Notes: generated by a model from the letters alone, not told the origin. A stretch of DNA of 21,589 nucleotides from Methanosarcinales archaeon (GCA_023136155.1 JAGLRT010000035.1:1-21589); one strand, 5' to 3'; numbered from the stretch's first letter, positions 7,595 to 16,094 are shown. Numbers and translations are program-made.

Positions 7595-7631
7595 GTTATT
7601 CCCTCTATTGCTACTCTTTAAACCTGACTGG

Positions 7632-7639
7632 TTATATAG
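7632..7639 (-). promoter_or_regulatory. TATA box of the PRC-barrel/thg1 operon
   Basis: On the minus strand ACTATATAACC gives a strong TATA box. A start about 26 bp downstream falls near 7608-7610, leaving a leader of about 15 nt that holds the GAGGG ribosome site at 7601-7605. Confidence 0.55.
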
Positions 7640-7650
7640 TTTATTAGTAG

Positions 7651-7669
7651 TACATGATGACATCATGTA
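7651..7669. promoter_or_regulatory. Perfect 19-bp palindrome, candidate operator
   Basis: TACATGATG-A-CATCATGTA is a perfect 9+1+9 palindrome in the divergent region between the PRC-barrel and TraB genes. It sits just upstream of the minus-strand TATA box, where an archaeal activator, or a repressor covering the BRE, would bind. Confidence 0.5.
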
Positions 7670-7781
7670 TTCGAGTTATTCCGAACATAGCGAGGACTTT
7701 CTCGTTCATGAAAGTATTTGTAGTATCCCGATATATCATCAGTGTTCTTACCATTAATTACCTTACATATACGGTGAATGA

Positions 7782-9065
7782 ATGAATTCAGAAGACAATC
7801 AATACGATATTAACTATTCGTTCAACATTTCCCAGTCAGACAGGGAACATCCCCCTATCTCTGATAACCCGGTAGAAAATATTATCATAGTGGGTACGGC
7901 CCACGTTTCAGATAAAAGTGTGAAAGAGGTTGACGAGGCTATAGAGCGTGAGCAGCCAGATGTGGTCGCAGTAGAACTGTGTCCTGCACGGTATCAGGCA
8001 CTGACCGAGCAGGTAGAGTCAAAGAAGATCTCACCAAAGGATATTCTCGGCGGCAACCAGCCTTATTATTTTCTGATACACTGGTTATTGGCCTACGTAC
8101 AAAAGAAGATCGGAGACGATATGGGGGTTGACCCAGGGGCTGAGATGATCCATGCAATTAAAAAAGCTGAATCCACGGGTGCCCGTATCGTACTTTTGGA
8201 TCGGGACATCCAGGTAACTCTGCAGCGATTCTGGCAAAGCATGGGTCTTTGGGAAAAACTAAAAATGACAGGAGCTATATTGATGGCAGCTGTGGGGTTA
8301 GGTGGTAAGGAAATGGATATTGATTCTGTAACCGAAACTGATGTTGTCACCCAATTAATCGAAGAACTACGTAAATTTGCACCATCAGCTGCAAGGGTGT
8401 TCATAGATGAACGTGATGCTTATATGACTACAAACCTGCTGAAGGCTGCAAAGAATGACAGGGTTGTTGCTGTGGTAGGTGCCGGGCACAAACAGGGTAT
8501 CAATAATTACCTGCAGCACCCAGAGAGCCTTCCCCCCATGGAACAACTGGTAAGTATACCAAAAAAGAGGTTCAACATCATGAAGATAGTTGGATTTAGT
8601 TTCGTGGCTATTGCCATTGCCACGTTTTTGCTGGTCATTTTTGGGATTATCAAAGGTGCGATCGAACCATACATGTTACTTATAGCCATGGGCTACTGGA
8701 TTATAATAAACGGTGTACTAAGTGCTGCCGGCGCAGCTATGGCCAGGGGGCATCCAAAATCTATACTGACTGCATTTTCAGTGGCCTGGCTTACATCCCT
8801 GAATCCTTTGATGGCAGCAGGCTGGTTTGCAGGACTTATGGAAGCAAAACAACGCCCTCCATCTACTGATGATTTTAAGAAAATTCTGGAAGCTGAGACC
8901 GTTAATGAAATGATGAGTAACCGGCTGTTTCGAGTGCTGCTGGTGGCGGCCCTTGCTAATTTAGGAAGTGTGCTGGGTACATTCATAGGAGTTTATGTGG
9001 TGCTGAGTGTGACAAATATCGACCCAACTGTTGTCCTGAGAGAATTATTTGGCAGTATTTTTTGA
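7782..9065 (+). CDS. traB: TraB/PrgY-family membrane protein (Tiki/TraB metallohydrolase fold)
   Basis: A 427-residue protein of the TraB (pheromone-shutdown) family. The N-terminal domain (about 33-260) has the two GxxH motifs of the TraB/Tiki superfamily, GTAH at 38-41 (in IIIVGTAHVSDKSVKEV) and GAGH at 233-236, plus VAVELCPARY at 63-71 with the conserved Glu65. The C-terminal third holds four or so hydrophobic segments: about 268-292, 297-320, 330-352 and 393-418. The family is thought to be peptidase-like, and TraB/PrgY limits pheromone activity in Enterococcus. The archaeal role is unknown. The first 30 residues are polar and poorly family-like, so a slightly later start is possible, and no strong ribosome site precedes the ATG. 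It is divergent from the PRC-barrel gene and convergent with nadE. Confidence 0.88.
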   Translation: MNSEDNQYDINYSFNISQSDREHPPISDNPVENIIIVGTAHVSDKSVKEVDEAIEREQPDVVAVELCPARYQALTEQVESKKISPKDILGGNQPYYFLIHWLLAYVQKKIGDDMGVDPGAEMIHAIKKAESTGARIVLLDRDIQVTLQRFWQSMGLWEKLKMTGAILMAAVGLGGKEMDIDSVTETDVVTQLIEELRKFAPSAARVFIDERDAYMTTNLLKAAKNDRVVAVVGAGHKQGINNYLQHPESLPPMEQLVSIPKKRFNIMKIVGFSFVAIAIATFLLVIFGIIKGAIEPYMLLIAMGYWIIINGVLSAAGAAMARGHPKSILTAFSVAWLTSLNPLMAAGWFAGLMEAKQRPPSTDDFKKILEAETVNEMMSNRLFRVLLVAALANLGSVLGTFIGVYVVLSVTNIDPTVVLRELFGSIF

Positions 9066-9091
9066 TAGTGCGTGGAGTGTAACTTTGTGTC

Positions 9092-9141
9092 TGTCCGACT
9101 CTGTCGGACATCTAACTGTTCTAGATTCACGTTTTGAATCT
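9092..9141. terminator. Two hairpins between convergent traB and nadE
   Basis: TGTCCGAC-TCT-GTCGGACA (9092-9110) is a perfect 8-bp stem. AGATTCA-CGTTT-TGAATCT (9123-9141) is a perfect 7-bp stem. Together they occupy much of the 100-bp gap between the two stop codons. Neither has a T-tract, so bidirectional termination or 3'-end protection is inferred from position. Confidence 0.4.
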
Positions 9142-9165
9142 TGTTTCGGGCAATCCAGTTCCGGT

Positions 9166-9954
9166 CTATTTTGGAGGTGTTGGGGCAGGTTGACATTTGT
9201 GAATATTTTTATCAATCCGTGCAAGCATATCTACTATTACCACTTCTTTTATTCCATACCTGTTCACCACGAATTCAAGAGATTCTTTTTTGTCCAGAAG
9301 TGCAACCAATGCATTATCAATCTCTTCATAGGTCAGGCCCAGTTCCTTCTCATCTGTCTGCCCTGGCCACAATCCCGCAGTAGGCGGTTTGTTTATGATA
9401 TGCCTGGGTACATCCAGATATTGTGCCAGTTCCCTGACCTGGGTCTTGAATAGATTACCCAGCGGTTCAATATCCACTCCCCCGTCTCCGTATTTAGTGA
9501 AATAACCTAATAGCAGTTCTGTCCTGTTACCTGTACCCACCACAATACGTTCCATCATGTTTGCATAATAATACAGGGTACACATCCTGATCCTGGCCTT
9601 CAGGTTCCCCAGTGACATCCGGTCATCTTCCACCATTTCAGGTATGGAGATGATGAAAGAATTAAGTGTTTCAGATATATCCACCACTGAAAAGTCTATG
9701 TTCAGGATATTTGCCATGTCGGTGGCATCAAGCACATCCTCAGCAGGTGTCAGACTACTTTCAGGCATGGTTATAGCAAGTACGTTCTCCCTGCCCAGTG
9801 CCCTCACTGCCAGATAAGTAGCAACTGCAGAATCGATGCCCCCGCTAAGTCCGATTACAGCACCTTTGGTGCCGGATTTATTCACATAAGACCTGATGAA
9901 ATCAGTTATTTTCTTTGCAGCTTCCTCTGGGTCAAAATCTGGCATAGTGTCCAT
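9166..9954 (-). CDS. nadE: NH3-dependent NAD+ synthetase
   Basis: Converts deamido-NAD, ATP and ammonia to NAD+, the last step of NAD synthesis. The protein has about 262 residues, the size of the single-domain ammonia-dependent enzyme, and no N-terminal nitrilase/glutaminase domain. The PP-loop SGGIDS is near residue 37-42 and is followed by the synthetase core with GTGNRTELLLGYFTKYGD and the later KPPTAGLWPGQTDE loop. The frame can be extended to a TTG at 9963. The ATG at 9952-9954 is preferred by codon, although GGTGG at 9967-9971 is 12 nt away, longer than usual. The stop is TAG, and read-through would add only a dozen codons. It lies about 350 bp downstream of purB on the same strand, so it probably has its own promoter. 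Confidence 0.92.
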   Translation of the reverse strand: MDTMPDFDPEEAAKKITDFIRSYVNKSGTKGAVIGLSGGIDSAVATYLAVRALGRENVLAITMPESSLTPAEDVLDATDMANILNIDFSVVDISETLNSFIISIPEMVEDDRMSLGNLKARIRMCTLYYYANMMERIVVGTGNRTELLLGYFTKYGDGGVDIEPLGNLFKTQVRELAQYLDVPRHIINKPPTAGLWPGQTDEKELGLTYEEIDNALVALLDKKESLEFVVNRYGIKEVVIVDMLARIDKNIHKCQPAPTPPK

Positions 9955-10302
9955 GAAACACAATAACCACCAATGAACATAATATTTACTGCAAAGAACA
10001 GAAGACTTTTCATTATTTTTTGGTTACACTTAATAATCAGTTCCGTTAACCGTGGATTATAGCTGATAAAAGCGGATAATGCATTGTTTTTTCGTTATAT
10101 TCTGCACTGAAATGTGATGGGAATCCAGTAAAACTATACAATCCCATACAAACAAATGGTTCACGAAAAATGTAGATTCGAAAAACCAGGAGTGATCCGA
10201 TCTATTCAGCTATCTTTGCAGATATATTACATTATCATGAACCGCCAGCAGCAACTGCAATTGATTATTTGGCCTTTTTGCAATCGAAATTGTCTCATCA
10301 TA
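9955..10302. other. Intergenic region between purB and nadE
   Basis: About 350 bp of AT-rich sequence with no convincing gene. On the minus strand TAAATATTAT near 9981-9990 is a possible TATA box for nadE, giving a very short leader. A 55-codon plus-strand frame (10156-10323) runs into the purB end in antisense and does not look coding. I see no RNA gene. Confidence 0.5.
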
Positions 10303-11643
10303 TCAATGCTTTTTTTCCCTTAACCGCCCCACAACAGCTTCAACCTGTTCAACCGCAGTCCCGATATACCCTTCAGGGTCCATTATCCCCACAATCTCTT
10401 TAGCACTAATAAACTCAATAACCTCAGTCCGTGACACCAGTACATCCTTCATATGCCTGCCTGACTCATGAGCCTCCATAGCACTGCTCCTCACTATCTC
10501 ATGAGCCTCTTGCCTGCCCACACCCCGTTTGGCAAGCTCGATCATTACCGCTTCGCCCATGTTCAAACCCTTCATAAGGTCCAGATTACGCTTGATATTC
10601 TCTGGATAAAACCTCAGATTTACTATAATACCCTCTGCCAATTTCAGGATGTGGTCAGTTAGTACGCAGGTCTCAGGGAAGATAACCCTCTCACTGGAAC
10701 TGTTGGTCAGGTCCCGCTCATCCCACAGAGTATTATTCAACAACTCTGGCTCCACCATAGCCCTCACGATACGTGCCAGTCCACACACCTGCTCGCTCTT
10801 GATAGGATTGCGCTTGTGGGGCATGGTGGATGAACCCACCTGTTTCTTGCCAAAACTTTCCTCCACCTCTGCGATCTCGCTACGTTGCAATGAGCGCAGT
10901 TCCACGCATATCTTATCCAGCGTGGTAACAGTATTGGCCATCCACATCACGAATTCAGCATGCCTGTCCCGCTGTATGATCTGCGTGGATACCTCCACAC
11001 TGGCCAGTCCCAGATATTCCATAGCACGGCGCTGAATCTCAATACCGTCCTGTCCGAAAGCCGCCTGGGTACCTACTGCTCCCGTCATCTGGCCAACAGT
11101 GGCCCTTGGTGTAAGCTGGTTCAGTCGTTCCAGGTGCCTGTCCATCTCACTGGCCCAGACTGCAAAACGCAAACCGTAAGTGGTTGGCACGCCTATCTGG
11201 CCGTGCGTCCTGCCCACACAAACCGTACGTTTGTGCTCATCTGCCCGGTTGACCAGAGCATCACGTACAGCTATGGTTTTGCTGCGAAGCAGGTCAATGC
11301 TGTCCTTAATTTGTAGTGCAAGCTGGGTATCAAGCATATCATTGGAAGTAGCACCGAAATGTACCCATTTCCCCTCATCTTTACATTGTTCGGATAATGC
11401 CAGCACCACAGCCATCATATCATGATGAATCTCATCTTCTATCTCGTTCACCCTTTCCAGTTTTACACTATCTGCCACCACAGATATCTCACTGGCCGCT
11501 GTCTCTGGTATCATACCCACATCTGCTTCGGCCTTTGCAAGGGCAGCTTCTGCCAGGAGCAATTTCCTCAGTTTAGACTCTTCACTCCATACCTGCTTCA
11601 TTTCATTAGTGCCGTAGCGGAATTCAATTGGATGTATTGCCAT
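10303..11643 (-). CDS. purB: Adenylosuccinate lyase
   Basis: Catalyses two fumarate-releasing steps: SAICAR to AICAR in IMP synthesis, and adenylosuccinate to AMP. The protein has 446 residues, normal for the family. It carries the fumarase/aspartase superfamily signature GSSTMPHKRNP near 270-280 (flexible catalytic loop), the GRTHGQ stretch near 145-150 with the general-acid histidine, and HFGATSNDMLDT near 95-107. The start at 11641-11643 is chosen because AGGTGA (11651-11656) is 7 nt upstream. The longer frame from the GTG at 11649 would leave 1 nt. It follows purL at a distance of about 260 bp on the same strand, so purine genes are clustered but perhaps not in a single transcript. It acts as a cytoplasmic homotetramer in known cases. 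Confidence 0.95.
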   Translation of the reverse strand: MAIHPIEFRYGTNEMKQVWSEESKLRKLLLAEAALAKAEADVGMIPETAASEISVVADSVKLERVNEIEDEIHHDMMAVVLALSEQCKDEGKWVHFGATSNDMLDTQLALQIKDSIDLLRSKTIAVRDALVNRADEHKRTVCVGRTHGQIGVPTTYGLRFAVWASEMDRHLERLNQLTPRATVGQMTGAVGTQAAFGQDGIEIQRRAMEYLGLASVEVSTQIIQRDRHAEFVMWMANTVTTLDKICVELRSLQRSEIAEVEESFGKKQVGSSTMPHKRNPIKSEQVCGLARIVRAMVEPELLNNTLWDERDLTNSSSERVIFPETCVLTDHILKLAEGIIVNLRFYPENIKRNLDLMKGLNMGEAVMIELAKRGVGRQEAHEIVRSSAMEAHESGRHMKDVLVSRTEVIEFISAKEIVGIMDPEGYIGTAVEQVEAVVGRLREKKH

Positions 11644-11773
11644 TATCACTTCACCTGTGACTGGATAATGTAGTTAATTAACTTAAATGCCACCAATATG
11701 ATGCGAAAATCTACCTAAAGTCACTGCACAGTTCAAGCTGACAAACTACACAGCTGATGAATACAAAGATCAT

Positions 11774-11790
11774 GGAATCCTGATGATTCC
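11774..11790. other. Small hairpin in the purL-purB gap
   Basis: GGAATC-CTGAT-GATTCC is a perfect 6-bp stem with a 5-nt loop, about 115 bp downstream of the purL stop. There is no T-tract. The rest of the 260-bp gap holds no gene I can support. Confidence 0.3.
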
Positions 11791-11902
11791 TCTATTATCT
11801 ACGGAATGGATGCTATGTATGGCAGTGAGCTATGAATACTGAATACAGAGCTACCCACACAAAACAGCGATGAGCCGAATATATATCATGAAAACATGGA
11901 AT

Positions 11903-14047
11903 TCAATCCATCATCATGTTTGAAATGCTCTGACTGGCCTTTTCAATTTCTGAACTGGTGAGTTGAATCTCCTGATCATTTACTCGTATTATCAAGTCCT
12001 GCCCACCTGTGGTACCGATCTGTTTACACGGGATACCTGAGAGCAAGTCCATCACCTTTTGCGGCTCTGGTGTGGTTATGAGCATTCTGGCCAGGGACTC
12101 AGAGAATAGCGTATCGTCAGCCTGCGATAATATGCCCGATACATTCACTTCTGCACCCACCTGACCCACCATTTCGCACAAGGAAATTGCCATTCCCCCA
12201 TGGGATATGTCGTGGGCCGATGTCACAAGACCCGACTCGATGGTACTTATCACGGCATTGACTGTTCGTTCCAATTTTTTAGGAACCGATGGGGGAATTC
12301 CGTTCTGCTTTTCCCCAATCATGGAATAGTATTCACTGCCGCCCAGTTCGCCCTTTGTCTCGCCCACCAGTATCACTGCCTCGCCCGACTGCTGGAACGT
12401 ACTTCCAGGAATCCGGCCCAGGTCATCCACCCAACCCACCATACCAATACTAGGTGTAGGTGCTATGGCAGTACCAAACTCGTCACTTTCATTGTAGAAA
12501 GACACATTACCCCCCACCACAGGGATTCCCAGGGTTCTGGCCGCATCCCCAATACCCAGGGCCGCCTGCTTGAACTGTTCGAAAATCTCGGGGCGCTCAG
12601 GGTTACCAAAGTTCAGGCAATCCACCAGTGCCAGCGGCCGGCCACCAACAGCAGCCATATTCATGACATTCTCAATCACCGCACCCGCACCACCGCTGTA
12701 CGGGTCGGCCTCAACGTGGGCCGGGTTGCAACCGCATGACAGGGCAAGTCCCTTTTTGTCATCTATAATCCGAAGCACACCGGCATCATGGCCTGGCTTT
12801 ACCAGGGTGCGTACCTGCACCTCATGGTCATATTGGCGATATACCCATTCCTTGGATGCAATGTTAGGTGTTGAAAGTAAACTGATGATAGTAGCCTTCA
12901 AGTCTTCGGGTATTGGTGGTATGCGGGTATCTGGTTGCCTCTGCACTGACATGGATTCAGCTTCAGAAGATGGCGCACCCCCGCATAGGAATAATATAGG
13001 TATGTCTACCACAACTTCACCCTTGTACTCTACAAGGTACCTGGTCTCTTGTGTGAATTCGCCAATCAGGTTGGCTTTCAGGTCGTACTTTTCTGCTATT
13101 GCCAGCACAGCATCCACATTCCCTGGTTCCACTTCCAGTACCATGCGTTCCTGTGACTCTGAAATCAGTATTTCATAAGGTGTGAGTGTATCGTCCCTGA
13201 GATGGACCTTGTCAGCAATGATGTGCATACCTAATTCACCTTTGGCTGCCATTTCACTGCTGGCGCCTGCCAATCCGGCTGCACCAAGGTCACGGCATGC
13301 CAGTACCAGTCCATTATTCACTGCTTCAAGAGTGGCCTCCATGACCAGTTTCTCTGTGAACGGGTCACCTATCTGTACGCTGTGACGCTCTTCTGATTCG
13401 GATTCTTCGCTCAAATCTTTGGATGCGAACGATGCACCGCCCATACCGTCACGGCCAGTTGAAGAACCCATAAGTATCACTTTATTTCCGGCTTTCTGGG
13501 CTGTTGCAGTTACTACTTTATCTTCGCGGGCCAATCCCACACACACTACATTGACCAGGGGGTTACCGCTAAAACTCTCATGGAAATAGGCCTCTCCCCT
13601 GACCACTGGCACGCCGATACAGTTCCCGTATCCTGCAATGCCCATGATAACGTGTTCGAACAGGTACCTGTTCTTCTCATTGTCCAGGGGCCCGAAATAC
13701 AGGGGGTCCATAAGGGCTATGGGCCGGGCGCCCATTGAAATTATGTCACGCACAATACCGCCAACACCCGTGGCAGCTCCGTTGTATGGGTCCACATATG
13801 AAGGATGGTTGTGGCTCTCCATACCTATAGCCAGCACCCAGCCGTCCTCAAGGCGCACGATTGCAGCATCATCCCCGGGACCGATGATGACCCGTTCACC
13901 TGTGGTTGGGAAAGTTTTCAGTATGGATGCACTGGAACGGTATGAACAGTGTTCACTCCAGAGGTTCAAAAAACATCCCTGTTCAACTTCTGTGGGTTCT
14001 CTTCCAAGCGTTTCAGTTATTATCTTTAAATCATTTTCCGGTAGCAT
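11903..14047 (-). CDS. purL: Phosphoribosylformylglycinamidine synthase subunit PurL
   Basis: Fourth step of purine synthesis: converts FGAR to FGAM with ATP and ammonia. The protein has 714 residues, the size of the small PurL that works with separate PurS and PurQ, neither of which is in this window. Features are LWSEHCSYRSS near 29-39, the nucleotide-binding ESHNHPSYVDPYNGAATGVGG (77-97), GSSTGRDGMGGASF in the middle, and a repeated second half (VGGNVSFYNES and TSAHDISHGGMAISL), as expected for the internally duplicated PurM-like fold. The ATG lies 13 bp after the stop of the HTH-CBS gene, so the two are almost certainly one operon. AAAGGAAA provides a modest ribosome site. Confidence 0.96.
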   Translation of the reverse strand: MLPENDLKIITETLGREPTEVEQGCFLNLWSEHCSYRSSASILKTFPTTGERVIIGPGDDAAIVRLEDGWVLAIGMESHNHPSYVDPYNGAATGVGGIVRDIISMGARPIALMDPLYFGPLDNEKNRYLFEHVIMGIAGYGNCIGVPVVRGEAYFHESFSGNPLVNVVCVGLAREDKVVTATAQKAGNKVILMGSSTGRDGMGGASFASKDLSEESESEERHSVQIGDPFTEKLVMEATLEAVNNGLVLACRDLGAAGLAGASSEMAAKGELGMHIIADKVHLRDDTLTPYEILISESQERMVLEVEPGNVDAVLAIAEKYDLKANLIGEFTQETRYLVEYKGEVVVDIPILFLCGGAPSSEAESMSVQRQPDTRIPPIPEDLKATIISLLSTPNIASKEWVYRQYDHEVQVRTLVKPGHDAGVLRIIDDKKGLALSCGCNPAHVEADPYSGGAGAVIENVMNMAAVGGRPLALVDCLNFGNPERPEIFEQFKQAALGIGDAARTLGIPVVGGNVSFYNESDEFGTAIAPTPSIGMVGWVDDLGRIPGSTFQQSGEAVILVGETKGELGGSEYYSMIGEKQNGIPPSVPKKLERTVNAVISTIESGLVTSAHDISHGGMAISLCEMVGQVGAEVNVSGILSQADDTLFSESLARMLITTPEPQKVMDLLSGIPCKQIGTTGGQDLIIRVNDQEIQLTSSEIEKASQSISNMMMD

Positions 14048-14060
14048 ATCAGGATTTCCT

Positions 14061-14636
14061 TTAGTTTATATTATCCTTTTTCTTGTGAACCAGTTTCATC
14101 ACATCGTGCTGGGTGACCACACCCATCACCTTACCTTGTTCCACCACCAGCACAGCATGACTCTGTTCAAGCAAGTGGGAGATGGTGGTGACCACCGTAT
14201 CTTTTGAAACCGTGGGAAATGAGCCAGACATAATCTCCTTTACCTGCATATTGGACAATTTTTCAGTATTCTTCTCTGTCATGGAATGAACAACCTTGTC
14301 AGAAGATATACTACCAACAGGTACTCCGTTTTCAATAACAGGCACTTGCGAAAAACCTTCTTTCTCCATGATATCCACAGCCTCTTCAACTGAAGAGTCC
14401 GGATGTGTATGTATAACTGGTTTGTGCATTAGGTCAACAGCCAGCACCCTCTCTTTTTGTGTAGCTTCAAAAGAACGAAATATTTTGTTCAAAGTGGATA
14501 ACCTCGGATCAACATCACCGGCTTCGATGCGTGCTATCAGGGACTGGCTCACACCAGCAAGTCTGGCCAGCTCATTCTGGGTAAGATTAAGACTTGTCCT
14601 TTGTTTCTTAATATCTTCAGGTGTGGGAAGGACCAT
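14061..14636 (-). CDS. HTH-CBS transcriptional regulator upstream of purL
   Basis: A 191-residue predicted transcription factor. Residues 5-55 form an XRE/Cro-type helix-turn-helix (LNLTQNELARLAGVSQSLIARIEAG), followed by two CBS domains at about 66-120 (VIHTHPDSSVEEAVDIM) and 132-188 (SGSFPTVSKDTVVTTISHLLEQ), the COG3620 arrangement. CBS pairs usually bind adenine nucleotides such as AMP, ATP or S-adenosylmethionine. Coupling to purL by a 13-bp gap makes it a candidate regulator of purine synthesis that senses an adenylate, and of itself. That role is inference. A palindrome and a second inverted repeat lie immediately upstream (14669-14701). The start is supported by homology to the HTH N-terminus, and a GGG lies about 11 nt upstream. 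Confidence 0.88.
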   Translation of the reverse strand: MVLPTPEDIKKQRTSLNLTQNELARLAGVSQSLIARIEAGDVDPRLSTLNKIFRSFEATQKERVLAVDLMHKPVIHTHPDSSVEEAVDIMEKEGFSQVPVIENGVPVGSISSDKVVHSMTEKNTEKLSNMQVKEIMSGSFPTVSKDTVVTTISHLLEQSHAVLVVEQGKVMGVVTQHDVMKLVHKKKDNIN

Positions 14637-14668
14637 AGTTAATGTACCCTTTATTATACTGTAACTTA

Positions 14669-14683
14669 ATTACTCAGAGTAAT
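14669..14683. promoter_or_regulatory. Perfect palindrome upstream of the HTH-CBS/purL operon
   Basis: ATTACTC-A-GAGTAAT is a perfect 7+1+7 palindrome 33 bp before the regulator's start codon. It lies next to AT-rich TATA-like sequence (TAATTAAG and TATAATAA on the minus strand, 14651-14672). It is a good candidate operator for the adjacent XRE-type regulator. Confidence 0.5.
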
Positions 14684-14701
14684 ATCATCCTTTTGATATT
14701 A
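14680..14701. promoter_or_regulatory. Second inverted repeat overlapping the palindrome
   Basis: TAATATCA-TCCTTT-TGATATTA is a perfect 8-bp inverted repeat that shares 4 bp with the palindrome at 14669-14683. It could be a second protein-binding site, or a 3' stem for the small ORF that ends at 14752. Confidence 0.35.
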
Positions 14702-14751
14702 AATTTTTCTAAGTTTAATGGACCAGGAACATTTCGTTTTAGCAACTGTGT

Positions 14752-14901
14752 TTATCTTGGTTGCAGTTCAGCCAACATGTCAAAGGTCTTCCAGGTCAGG
14801 TCCATCTCCAGACATTCTTCGCCAGATGGTACCTCCGGGTCGTGGACATCAAAAAAAGCTTCCCTTGAAAAGCCTACAATATTTTCAACATAATTGAACA
14901 T
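14752..14901 (-). CDS. Small acidic protein of 49 residues
   Basis: A short frame beginning MFNYVENIVGFSREAF and ending DMLAELQPR, 26 bp downstream of the P-loop gene on the same strand. Its composition is protein-like and acidic (VHDPEVPSGEECLEMDL), and it ends with a clean TAA. There is an upstream in-frame stop just before the start region, and no clear ribosome site, which weakens the call. If real it is probably co-transcribed with the P-loop protein. I do not recognise it, and the plus-strand frame over the same bases looks non-coding. Confidence 0.5.
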   Translation of the reverse strand: MFNYVENIVGFSREAFFDVHDPEVPSGEECLEMDLTWKTFDMLAELQPR

Positions 14902-14927
14902 TGTACCATAAAACGGTTTTACTTATC

Positions 14928-16094
14928 TTAACCCTCGTTCACTTTGAACCCCTGGAATGCTTCATACATAAACCGGTCCAGTTTTTCTACACGCTCAGGG
15001 TCAGATGATTCAATTTTACCATCAGTATCAACCACGGTAACAGTGATGCCGAACCTCTCGGCTGCTGCAATATCGGCTTCAGACAACAATCCGGCTGCAA
15101 TTGCCTTATCTTCTTCTGTAAAGTAGTCCAGGTTCAAACCCATCAACTCTTTAACCCCTACTGCCTCCTGCAACTTAGGTGTGAAAGAATGAATCACTTC
15201 AACATGCCCATCAATGCCCCCCTTATAGGTCTGGTACATAGAACGGTTCTGCCTGTACCCCACATATACCTCAAGTAACGTGACACCTATCATGGAATTT
15301 TCTTGTTTTCCTACCACAAGGTCACTGATAATCTTTTGTGTACCATCCTTTGAATGCAATATAAGTAATCCGGATTCTTTGTTTTCTTCGTTGGATATTT
15401 CCACGATCTTTAGCAGGCACTGTCCAAAAGTCATATCCTTGGTTGGTATTAAACGGTCAAAATCCTCAACCGTTCTTGAAAACTGTCCGTCCTCGTACTT
15501 ACCCACACCATCACGGGCTATAATGTCCAATACCTTTGCACCCTGGATACCCAACATGTTGGATTTGATGCCGTATTGTTTCTCTTTTTGCAGCAATTCT
15601 TCCAGCCGCCTGGAAGCGTCCATATGTCGCTCCAGCCTCCGTCTCACCAGGGTGTCCTCATCAGCAATCACCTCAAGATTCCTGGGCACTACACCAATTG
15701 AAGCTACCAACTGTTCCATCTCAGTGTATAACTTTTCCTCACCCAGTTCCATCAGGTCAAATACCGATTCGATAATGTAATTAAGCTTATCCAGCATTGT
15801 CACATCAACATATACTGACTCGTCCCCGTCAAAGATAGGAAGTTTGCGGCGTTCTACAATTTCCTGTTCCATCCTCTCCAGCAGGTCGCGCCGAATCATT
15901 ATGACTGGCTGCGCTGCCCGTGCCCTGCCTTCATAGATGGCACCTACGTTCTCATCTGCCATCATGATGCTCAGGCTGGTTTTTCCACCACCCTGGGGGC
16001 CTGTAAGATACAGGAAAGGATGCTCTGACAGTTCCTTTTTCAATATCTCAATTGATTCTTCCTTTGTATGTTTTGATGTGTCGAGTGCTTCCAC
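14928..16094 (-). CDS. Unrecognised P-loop ATPase-like protein
   Basis: A 388-residue soluble protein with a clear Walker A motif at about 32-40 (GPQGGGKTS) just after a predicted beta strand (FLYLTG). Next comes VIMIRRDLLERMEQEIVERRKLPIFDGDESVYVDV (65-99), which could include a Walker B-like acidic segment, then a helical, probably coiled, charged region (about 150-190: RRRLERHMDASRRLEELLQKEKQ). The C-terminal part (about 240-350) is mixed alpha/beta. It matches no family I can name. It starts at GTG, supported by GGGAGG with 8 nt spacing. It follows the thermosome terminator and has its own TATA-like TTTTTATATA (16161-16170). A chaperone-related role would rest on proximity alone. Confidence 0.8.
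   Translation of the reverse strand: MEALDTSKHTKEESIEILKKELSEHPFLYLTGPQGGGKTSLSIMMADENVGAIYEGRARAAQPVIMIRRDLLERMEQEIVERRKLPIFDGDESVYVDVTMLDKLNYIIESVFDLMELGEEKLYTEMEQLVASIGVVPRNLEVIADEDTLVRRRLERHMDASRRLEELLQKEKQYGIKSNMLGIQGAKVLDIIARDGVGKYEDGQFSRTVEDFDRLIPTKDMTFGQCLLKIVEISNEENKESGLLILHSKDGTQKIISDLVVGKQENSMIGVTLLEVYVGYRQNRSMYQTYKGGIDGHVEVIHSFTPKLQEAVGVKELMGLNLDYFTEEDKAIAAGLLSEADIAAAERFGITVTVVDTDGKIESSDPERVEKLDRFMYEAFQGFKVNEG

Noticed and set aside
9121..9168. Read-through of the nadE TAG as pyrrolysine
   Set aside because: An in-frame TGA follows after about a dozen codons, the protein is already full length, and TAG is used freely as a stop in this window.
10200..10310. ATGATGA next to the purB stop as a box C of a C/D guide RNA
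   Set aside because: No properly spaced D'/C'/D boxes follow.
11702..11842. 46 open plus-strand codons between purB and purL that read protein-like (QFKLTNYTADEYKDHGIL)
   Set aside because: There is no start codon near the beginning, no ribosome site, and no recognisable family. It could be a remnant, but the evidence is too thin to list.
12570..13178. 202-codon plus-strand frame opposite purL, and similar long frames opposite purB and the thermosome
   Set aside because: These are antisense shadows of well-supported genes and lack family motifs or ribosome sites.
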